Positions 41,385 to 47,513 of a stretch of DNA of 47,513 nt are shown piece after piece. Numbering within the stretch: position 1 is the stretch's first letter; each line of letters starts with the position of its first letter. The DNA comes from Paucihalobacter sp036825875. GTDB taxonomy: Bacteria > Bacteroidota > Bacteroidia > Flavobacteriales > Flavobacteriaceae. A program made the position numbers and the translations under genes. Below the pieces are notes generated by a model that saw only the letters and a list, made by a program, of their open reading frames with translations, was not told the DNA's origin and searched no databases. The stretch covers positions 1 to 47,513 of the forward strand of contig NZ_DAISXK010000020.1 in NCBI RefSeq assembly GCF_036825875.1, read 5' to 3'.

Positions 41385-41412
41385 TCTATGTAATTTTATG
41401 AACTTACATAGA
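41385..41412. promoter_or_regulatory. Inverted repeat upstream of dnaE
   Basis: TCTATGTAA and TTACATAGA form perfect 9-bp arms around a 10-base spacer, ending 29 bases before the dnaE ATG. The length and spacing suit a dimeric repressor or activator site. No TAnnTTTG element was found in the same gap. Confidence 0.45.
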
Positions 41413-41441
41413 TACAAACACAATCTATTTCCACTTAAGTT

Positions 41442-44400
41442 ATGTACTTAATTTTTGATACCGAAACTACTGGATTACCAAAACGTTGGGATGCACCAAT
41501 AAGCGACACCGACAATTGGCCTAGATGCATTCAAATTGCTTGGCAATTACACGATGCTATGGGGAATTGCCTCGAGCATCAAGACTTTTTAATTAAGCCC
41601 GATGGTTTTAATATTCCTTATGACGCGGAGAAGATCCATGGGATTTCTACCGAATTAGCTCAGCGTAAAGGGATTGACTTAACTAAAGCCTTAGAGAAGT
41701 TTAAGGAGGTACTTAATAAAACCAAATTTATAGTTGGTCAAAATGTTGGCTTCGATGTGAATATTATGGGTGCTGAATTTCACCGATTATCCATTCAAAA
41801 TAAACTTCAAGATTTACCTGTTTTAGATACTTGTACAGAAAATACTGCAAGTTTGTGTGAAATCCCCGGCGGTCGTTATGGTAAATTTAAACTGCCAACA
41901 CTAACCGAATTACACGAGTTTCTTTTCAACAAACCTTTTTCTGAGGCTCATAATGCCACGGCTGATGTTGAGGCTACAACACGTTGCTTTTTTGAACTGA
42001 TTCGTCGTGAGGAATTTACTGCGGAACAACTAGATGTGCCAAGAGATTATTTTCAGAATTTTCAAAACCACAATCCTCAGGAAATACAATTAATTGGCTT
42101 AAAGCATATCAATCTTAAAAAGGAAAGTGAAAAGCTAAAAAAGCAATTAAAATCACTTGAAGATGCACCTGAAATTTCTAAGCAAGACTTAGCACAAAAC
42201 ATAAAAAATCTCGAGGAAGTGCCTTTTGCACATCTTCACAACCATTCTCAGTTTTCTATATTACAATCTACGATTGCCATTAAGGATTTAGTGGCTGCCA
42301 CGGCTAAACATAATATGCCAGCGGTTGCGCTCACAGATCACGGCAATATGATGGGTGCGTTTCATTTTATGCGCGAAGTTGGTAATTATAATCGGTCGGC
42401 TAAAGCTAAAATGGAGGTAGCCCAAGAAAAAAGAGAACCTTTAGAAATTAAAGAAATTAAACCAATTTTAGGATGTGAGTTTTTTGTGTGTGAAAACATG
42501 CACGATAAAAACCGAAAAGATAATGGTTACCAAATTGTGTTACTCGCAAAAAATAAAAACGGTTACCATAATCTGGCAAAACTTTCATCTTTAGCTTATA
42601 CTGAAGGCTTTTATTACGTACCAAGAATTGATAAAAAGCTGATTGAAAAATACAAAACAGACTTAATAGTTTTAACAGGAAATCTCTATGGAGAAGTGCC
42701 TGGGAAAATTTTAAACCTTGGCGAAAATCAAGCGGAAGAAGCTTTACTTTGGTGGAAAGAAACTTTTGGCGACGATTTATATGTAGAAATCATGCGTCAC
42801 AATCAGGAAGATGAAAATCGCGTCAATCCTGTTTTAATTAGTCTTGCACAAAAGCATCAAATAAAATTAATCGCCACCAATAACACCTATTATATAGACC
42901 AAGAAAACGCAAATGCGCACGATATTTTACTATGTGTTAAAGATGCTGAAAAGCAATCTACACCTATTGGTCGCGGACGTGGTTATCGCTATGGTTTGCC
43001 AAATCAGGAGTATTATTTTAAGTCGGCAGACGAAATGAAGGCGCTTTTTAAGGATATACCTGAGGCAATTTTTAACATTCAAGAAGTCATAGATAAGGTT
43101 GAAGCTTTTGAACTAGCGCGCGAAGTCTTACTTCCAAAATTTGATATTCCTGAAGAATTTAAGTCGGATGAAGACCTAGTGGATAGTGGTAAAAGAGGTG
43201 AAAATGCTTATTTGCGTCACCTAACTTATCAGGGTGCTGGAAAACGTTATGGCGACTTAACAGATGAATTAAAAGAGCGTATCGATTTTGAGTTAACGGT
43301 AATTGAGAATACTGGTTATCCAGGTTATTTTTTAATTGTTGAAGATTTTATCAGAGAAGCTAGAAAAATGGATGTTTCGGTTGGTCCAGGTCGTGGCTCT
43401 GCCGCTGGATCAGTGGTAGCGTATTGTTTGTGGATTACCAATATAGATCCTATAAAATACGATTTACTATTTGAGCGGTTTTTAAATCCAGACCGCGTGA
43501 GCATGCCCGACATCGATATTGATTTTGATGATGAAGGCCGCGGCCGTGTGATGGATTATGTAATAAAAAAATATGGCGCCAGCCAAGTAGCGCAAATAAT
43601 TACTTATGGCACTATGGCTGCCAAATCTTCTATTAGAGATACCGCCCGTGTTTTAGATTTACCGTTAAATGATGCTGACAGAATTGCCAAGTTAATACCA
43701 ACCATGTCTAAACTGGCTAAAATATTCCAATTAGACGAAAAGCAACTCAATAAATCTTTCAAAGGCGAAGATTTAGAAAATGTCAACCAATTATTAAACA
43801 TTTCAGAAGGTGAAGATTTAGAAGCTGAAACCATAAATCAAGCGCGCGTACTTGAAGGGTCAGTAAGAAATACAGGTATTCATGCATGTGGCGTGATTAT
43901 AACTCCTAGCGACATTACCAATTATGTGCCGGTTGCCACCGCCAAAGATTCAGATTTATACGTTACGCAGTTTGACAACTCAGTAGTTGAAAGTGCGGGG
44001 TTGTTAAAAATGGATTTTTTAGGATTAAAAACCTTGACGCTCATTAAGGATACAGTCAAAATCGTAAAGGCAAGACATAATATTTCTTTAGATCCGGATG
44101 CCTTTCCACTTGACGACGAAAAGACTTATCAATTATTCCAAAAAGGCGAAACAGTTGGTGTTTTTCAGTATGAATCTGCAGGTATGCAAAAACATATGAA
44201 GGATTTAAAACCAACCGTATTTGATGATCTAATCGCTATGAATGCGCTGTATAGACCAGGTCCTATGGATTACATTCCGAGTTTTATTGCTCGAAAGCAC
44301 GGCCGTGAAGAAATCGTTTACGATTTGCCTGATATGGAAGAATACCTTAAGGAAACTTATGGCATTACCGTCTATCAAGAGCAAGTGATGCTTCTATCGC

Positions 44401-45830
44401 AAAAGCTTGCCAGTTTCACCAAAGGTGAAGCCGATGTATTGCGTAAAGCCATGGGCAAGAAAATATTTGCCTTACTTCAAAAATTAAAACCTCAGTTTTT
44501 GGATGGCGGCGAACGCAATGGGCATCCAAGAGAAGTTTTAGAAAAAATATGGAAAGATTGGGAAGCCTTTGCAAGTTATGCTTTTAATAAATCGCATTCA
44601 ACTTGTTATGCCTACATCGCTTATCAAACAGCATATTTAAAAGCGCATTATCCTGCCGAGTATATGGCAGCTGTATTGTCAAATAATATGAGCGATATTA
44701 AGTCGGTTACTTTCTTTATGGAAGAATGTAAACGCATGAAATTAAATGTACTTGGACCTGATGTAAATGAGAGTTATTATAAATTTTCTGTAAATAAGGA
44801 CAATGCTGTTCGTTTTGGAATGGGGGCTATTAAAGGCGTTGGTTATGGAGCCGTTCAAACCATTGTTGAAAACCGAAAAAATGACGGACCTTATAAGTCT
44901 ATTTTCGACCTCGCTAAACGTATCGACTTACGTGCAGCCAATAAAAAAGCTTTTGAAGGCTTGGCCAATGCGGGCGGCTTTGACTGTTTTACCAATACCC
45001 ATCGGGCACAATATTTTGACCATGATGGTGACGGTATTACCTTTCTTGAAAAAGCAGTTAAGTACGGTAGTAAACACCAAGAAAATGAAAATTCGGCTCA
45101 AGTAAGTTTGTTTGGCGATGCCAGCGATGTTCAAATTCCCGAACCTCAAGTGCCTCCTTGCGACGAATGGGGAACTATGGAAAAATTAAAGCGCGAAAGA
45201 GAAGTAGTAGGTATTTATATTTCTGGTCATCCTTTAGATGATTTCAGAATAGAAATGGAAACCTTTTGCAATGCTAAGTTGTATATGCTTGGTAAGCTAG
45301 AGTTTTTTATAAATAAAGAATTAACTTTTGGAGGTGTGGTGAGCTCTGTTCAACATAGGGTTTCCAAACAAGGTAAAGGTTGGGCTTCTTTCACTATTGA
45401 AGATTATACCAATAATTTTGAATTTAGAATTTTCGGGGAAGAATATTTAAAGTTTCGTCATTTTCTAGTGCCAAATTCTTTTGTATATGTGCGTGCTTTT
45501 GTAAAGGAAGGTTGGGAGAATAAAGATACGGGCGGTAAGGGAGAACCGAGAATTCAGTTTAATAATTTTCAGTTATTACATGACGTGATGGATAACTATG
45601 CCAAAAAATTATCGGTTCACTTTCATATAGATGAAGTGTCTGCGCAGCGAATTCACGCGCTAGAATCCTTATTTAAATTGCATAATGGTAATCAAGCGTT
45701 AAACTTTGTAGTTACCGATGAATCTGAAAAAATAAGAATGAATTTACCAAGCAGAAAATTAAAAGTAAAAATTTCTCAAGAGTTGCTTTATGAACTAGAT
45801 AGTGAATCAGTATCGTATAAATTAAATTGA
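41442..45830 (+). CDS. dnaE: DNA polymerase III alpha subunit with fused proofreading exonuclease
   Basis: The 1462-residue replicative polymerase has an added N-terminal DnaQ-like 3'-5' exonuclease (residues 1 to about 200). Its active residues are visible: Asp6 and Glu8 in FDTETTGLP, Asp105 in VGQNVGFDVN, and His170/Asp175 in HNATADVEAT. A coiled linker (about 215-255) leads to the PHP domain (HLHNHSQFS, His264/His266/His268). The polymerase core holds GPGRGSAAGSVVAYCL and the catalytic PDIDIDFDDEGR at about 689-700. The beta-clamp motif QVSLF is at 1220-1224, followed by an OB-fold region. The fusion should make the alpha subunit self-proofreading; I recall it as usual in flavobacteria. 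Confidence 0.97.
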   Translation: MYLIFDTETTGLPKRWDAPISDTDNWPRCIQIAWQLHDAMGNCLEHQDFLIKPDGFNIPYDAEKIHGISTELAQRKGIDLTKALEKFKEVLNKTKFIVGQNVGFDVNIMGAEFHRLSIQNKLQDLPVLDTCTENTASLCEIPGGRYGKFKLPTLTELHEFLFNKPFSEAHNATADVEATTRCFFELIRREEFTAEQLDVPRDYFQNFQNHNPQEIQLIGLKHINLKKESEKLKKQLKSLEDAPEISKQDLAQNIKNLEEVPFAHLHNHSQFSILQSTIAIKDLVAATAKHNMPAVALTDHGNMMGAFHFMREVGNYNRSAKAKMEVAQEKREPLEIKEIKPILGCEFFVCENMHDKNRKDNGYQIVLLAKNKNGYHNLAKLSSLAYTEGFYYVPRIDKKLIEKYKTDLIVLTGNLYGEVPGKILNLGENQAEEALLWWKETFGDDLYVEIMRHNQEDENRVNPVLISLAQKHQIKLIATNNTYYIDQENANAHDILLCVKDAEKQSTPIGRGRGYRYGLPNQEYYFKSADEMKALFKDIPEAIFNIQEVIDKVEAFELAREVLLPKFDIPEEFKSDEDLVDSGKRGENAYLRHLTYQGAGKRYGDLTDELKERIDFELTVIENTGYPGYFLIVEDFIREARKMDVSVGPGRGSAAGSVVAYCLWITNIDPIKYDLLFERFLNPDRVSMPDIDIDFDDEGRGRVMDYVIKKYGASQVAQIITYGTMAAKSSIRDTARVLDLPLNDADRIAKLIPTMSKLAKIFQLDEKQLNKSFKGEDLENVNQLLNISEGEDLEAETINQARVLEGSVRNTGIHACGVIITPSDITNYVPVATAKDSDLYVTQFDNSVVESAGLLKMDFLGLKTLTLIKDTVKIVKARHNISLDPDAFPLDDEKTYQLFQKGETVGVFQYESAGMQKHMKDLKPTVFDDLIAMNALYRPGPMDYIPSFIARKHGREEIVYDLPDMEEYLKETYGITVYQEQVMLLSQKLASFTKGEADVLRKAMGKKIFALLQKLKPQFLDGGERNGHPREVLEKIWKDWEAFASYAFNKSHSTCYAYIAYQTAYLKAHYPAEYMAAVLSNNMSDIKSVTFFMEECKRMKLNVLGPDVNESYYKFSVNKDNAVRFGMGAIKGVGYGAVQTIVENRKNDGPYKSIFDLAKRIDLRAANKKAFEGLANAGGFDCFTNTHRAQYFDHDGDGITFLEKAVKYGSKHQENENSAQVSLFGDASDVQIPEPQVPPCDEWGTMEKLKREREVVGIYISGHPLDDFRIEMETFCNAKLYMLGKLEFFINKELTFGGVVSSVQHRVSKQGKGWASFTIEDYTNNFEFRIFGEEYLKFRHFLVPNSFVYVRAFVKEGWENKDTGGKGEPRIQFNNFQLLHDVMDNYAKKLSVHFHIDEVSAQRIHALESLFKLHNGNQALNFVVTDESEKIRMNLPSRKLKVKISQELLYELDSESVSYKLN

Positions 45831-46045
45831 AAAACCAGAAATTTCACAATTTCAGATTCATTATAAACCCAATATTTAAAGGGTTCATTAAACTATAATC
45901 TATCATTAAATTTAACAAAGGAGTTTCTATAAATAAGATGCAACAATATGATCATAAACAAAACTAATGCCTACTGTGTAAGGTTTGGAATTTTTTTTGA
46001 CTAAATTTGTATTACTGAATTATAAATTATATAAAGCGAAATAAT

Positions 46046-46363
46046 ATGGCATTAGAAATAACAGATGCAACTTTTGAAGAAACCGTTCTTAAAAGTAATA
46101 AACCTGTGATGGTTGACTTTTGGGCTGCTTGGTGCGGACCATGTAGAATGGTTGGTCCAATCATAGATGAAATAAGCAAAGAATTTGACGGGAAAGCTAT
46201 TGTAGGAAAAGTAGACGTAGATGCGAATCAAGAATTTGCTGCCAAATACGGGGTACGAAATATTCCAACAGTATTGGTTTTTCAAAATGGTGAAGTTGTA
46301 GGTCGTCAAGTGGGTGTATCACCAAAAGAAGCTTATGCAAATGCATTAAATGAACTTTTGTAG
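46046..46363 (+). CDS. trxA: Thioredoxin
   Basis: The 105-residue protein is a classical thioredoxin, a general protein disulfide reductase. The active site WCGPC has Cys30 and Cys33, in the context VMVDFWAAWCGPCRMVGPII. The buried Asp24 and the cis-proline (RNIPTVLVF) are in place, and GEVVGRQVGV ends the fold. It is a single-gene unit. A -7 element TAAATTTG lies at 46002-46009, and a strong terminator follows. Confidence 0.96.
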   Translation: MALEITDATFEETVLKSNKPVMVDFWAAWCGPCRMVGPIIDEISKEFDGKAIVGKVDVDANQEFAAKYGVRNIPTVLVFQNGEVVGRQVGVSPKEAYANALNELL

Positions 46364-46387
46364 TTACAAACTTCAAAAGAAATGATA

Positions 46388-46417
46388 AAAGGTTTGCTGA
46401 AATAGCAAACCTTTTTT
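46388..46417 (+). terminator. Intrinsic terminator after thioredoxin
   Basis: An 11-bp stem AAAGGTTTGCT / AGCAAACCTTT with a GAAAT loop runs into six T residues, 25 bases after the stop at 46363. Confidence 0.9.
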
Positions 46418-46442
46418 AGTTTAGAGCAAATTATATTGAATC

Positions 46443-47372
46443 ATGAATCTTCAACAAGAGCTTAATACGATTGGCGGCTTTAAAAACTTAGAACTTTTGG
46501 CCAAACAAGTTGTTGAAGGTTTTATCGCTGGTATGCATAAAAGTCCGTTTCATGGATTTTCTGCTGAATTCGCTGAGCATAAAATATACAATCAAGGAGA
46601 AAGTACGCGCCATATAGATTGGAAACTTTACGCCAAAACCGACAAGCTTTTTACCAAACGGTACGATGATGAAACCAATCTGCGTTGCCATATAATTATG
46701 GATAATAGCAGCTCGATGCACTATCCTGAAATAAAATCATTTTCAATTGAAAAGCTTAATAAAATTGGATTTTCAGCATTAGCTTCCGCAGCTTTAATGA
46801 ATTTGTTGAAAAAACAACGCGATGCTGTGGGATTGAGTGTTTATAGTGACAGATACGAATACTATGCGCCAGAAAAAGGAAGTGAACGGCACCATCAAAT
46901 GCTGTTAAAAACCTTGGAAGATGTGGTTAAAAACAAGCCAAAAACCACAACGACGGACACCTATACATTTCTGCATCAGATAGCCGAAAAAATGCATCGT
47001 CGCTCTTTAGTGTTTTTGTTTACCGATATGTTACAAACCCTGAATGATGATGATAAACTATTTGAAGCATTGCGTCATTTAAAACATAACAAGCATGAAG
47101 TTGTTTTGTTTCATGTGATGGATAAGCAAAAAGAGTTCGATTTTGATTTCAGCAACAGTCCGAAGCGATTCATAGATGTAGAAACAGGCGACTTTATAAA
47201 TTTATATGCAGATAATGTTAAGGAAATTTATACAAAAGCCATTTCAGGTTATTTCAAAACCATCCAAATGAAATGTTTACAATACCGAATAAAATATGTT
47301 GAAGCCGACATTAATAAAGGGTTCAACGATTTGCTCACAACCTATTTAATAGAACGTCATAGGTTTGTTTAA
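46443..47372 (+). CDS. DUF58 domain protein (von Willebrand-like)
   Basis: The 309-residue protein belongs to the DUF58 family. The diagnostic block appears as EFAEHKIYNQGESTRHIDWK followed by LYAKTDKLFTKRYDDETN. A von Willebrand A-like metal site is present as IIMDNSSSMHY, with the D-x-S-x-S pattern, and LVFLFTDML further on. In Bacteroidota these proteins usually sit next to a MoxR-type AAA ATPase and Bat proteins, forming a metal-insertion or complex-assembly system. Here a tRNA follows and thioredoxin precedes, so the partners are not in view. It starts 26 bases after the thioredoxin terminator. Confidence 0.9.
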   Translation: MNLQQELNTIGGFKNLELLAKQVVEGFIAGMHKSPFHGFSAEFAEHKIYNQGESTRHIDWKLYAKTDKLFTKRYDDETNLRCHIIMDNSSSMHYPEIKSFSIEKLNKIGFSALASAALMNLLKKQRDAVGLSVYSDRYEYYAPEKGSERHHQMLLKTLEDVVKNKPKTTTTDTYTFLHQIAEKMHRRSLVFLFTDMLQTLNDDDKLFEALRHLKHNKHEVVLFHVMDKQKEFDFDFSNSPKRFIDVETGDFINLYADNVKEIYTKAISGYFKTIQMKCLQYRIKYVEADINKGFNDLLTTYLIERHRFV

Positions 47373-47399
47373 TACCACGGAGAATTTTATAAAAAAATG

Positions 47400-47430
47400 T
47401 TTGTGTTATCAAAAAAGGCATGTATATTTG
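47400..47430 (+). promoter_or_regulatory. Bacteroidota-type promoter of tRNA-Asp
   Basis: TTTG at 47400-47403, a 19-base spacer and TATATTTG at 47423-47430 give the cleanest promoter in the window. The tRNA begins 33 bases after it. A small hairpin, CCAAG / CTTGG at 47442-47456, sits in the leader. Confidence 0.8.
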
Positions 47431-47463
47431 CATCCGCATTGCCAAGCAGGTCTTGGTAGCAAC

Positions 47464-47513
47464 GGTCTGGTAGTTCAGTTGGTTAGAATGTCGCCCTGTC
47501 ACGGCGAAGGTCG
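47464..47513 (+). tRNA. tRNA-Asp (anticodon GTC), 5' part
   Basis: The first 50 bases of a tRNA are present; the window ends in the variable region. The acceptor strand starts GGTCTGG, the D-arm reads AGTTCAGTTGGTTAGAAT, and the anticodon stem-loop CGCCCTGTCACGGCG has the anticodon GTC at 47498-47500, which reads aspartate codons. The T-arm and 3' end are off the edge, so pairing of the acceptor stem could not be checked. Confidence 0.93.

Noticed and set aside
44803..45105. A 100-codon plus-strand frame inside dnaE
   Set aside because: It lies fully within the well-conserved dnaE gene in another frame and has no independent promoter or family match.
45861..45890. A possible dnaE terminator (AACCC with GGGTT)
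   Set aside because: The stem is only five pairs with a long AT loop and no T run follows, so support is too weak to list.
45937..45975. A very short frame (MQQYDHKQN) with an AAAGGAG sequence upstream, before the thioredoxin gene
   Set aside because: Nine codons only, poor spacing from the purine-rich site, and Shine-Dalgarno sites are little used in this phylum.
1..47513. CRISPR array, prophage, integrase, transposase or secretion-system island
   Set aside because: No regularly spaced direct repeats and no phage, recombinase or transposase genes were seen; the only accessory patch is the broken lipoprotein gene and the toxin-antitoxin pair at about 3.7-5.7 kb.

Overview
This window is AT-rich chromosomal DNA from a member of the Bacteroidota, almost certainly a flavobacterium (family Flavobacteriaceae). 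The evidence is: a secreted protein with a C-terminal type IX secretion sorting domain; families largely confined to this phylum (DUF3098, DUF4271, DUF4296, DUF3127); a DNA polymerase III alpha subunit with a fused N-terminal proofreading exonuclease; a dihydroorotase with the QVH variant metal motif; ribosomal protein S16 with a long acidic tail; and promoters of the Bacteroidota type (TTG, about 16-19 bases, TAnnTTTG) instead of Shine-Dalgarno-rich leaders. Most of the window is ordinary core genome. No prophage, insertion sequence, CRISPR array or large island is visible.

Layout. 1-3.6 kb: end of a sensor kinase, a flavin reductase, a DUF3127 protein, aat and tag. 3.7-5.7 kb is a small accessory patch: a lipoprotein/TPR/DUF6624-like gene broken by three in-frame TAA codons, then a Xre/RES toxin-antitoxin pair whose toxin carries Lys at the usual Glu position. 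5.8-10.6 kb: a thioredoxin-fold protein behind a CRP-like box, two envelope proteins (TonB-like and beta-barrel-like), and the conserved cluster ftsX-DUF3098-uppP-truB. 10.7-13.7 kb: a long leuS with a palindromic repeat inserted in frame. 13.8-20.4 kb: a YugP-type protease, an Lrp regulator, a saccharopine dehydrogenase-family enzyme, DUF423, pckA, hemD and DUF4271. 20.5-25.5 kb: a polyprenol-phosphate mannosyltransferase-like enzyme, pyrC, DUF4296, an SDR and tyrS. 25.6-28.6 kb: a LuxE-like acyl-protein synthetase homologue and the T9SS cargo protein. 28.8-31.6 kb: a PhoB/PhoR-like two-component pair and a glycosyltransferase. 31.7-36.4 kb: trmB, a LysE exporter, an alkyltransferase-like protein, then an Fe-S/redox series (Mrp, NifU C-terminal domain, ferredoxin reductase, ferredoxin). 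36.4-40.5 kb: an SGNH lipoprotein, glutaryl-CoA dehydrogenase, trmN6, rimM and rpsP. 40.7-47.5 kb: a lipoprotein, dnaE, thioredoxin, a DUF58 protein and the 5' part of a tRNA-Asp.

How it works together. Several gene groups look functionally linked: uppP with ftsX (envelope and division), Mrp with NifU domain, ferredoxin reductase and ferredoxin (Fe-S cluster assembly and electron supply), rimM with rpsP and trmN6 (ribosome and tRNA maturation), and possibly the saccharopine dehydrogenase-family enzyme with the adjacent Lrp regulator. Convergent gene pairs are packed tightly: four share exactly four bases at their stops.

The most unusual signals are the triple-TAA gene with an otherwise intact frame, the RES toxin substitution, the in-frame palindromic repeat and enlarged leucine-specific region in leuS, and an 11-bp-phased triple direct repeat in front of the PhoB-like regulator. 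No intergenic gap reaches 300 bases. All family names come from recognition of motifs by eye; no database search was run.
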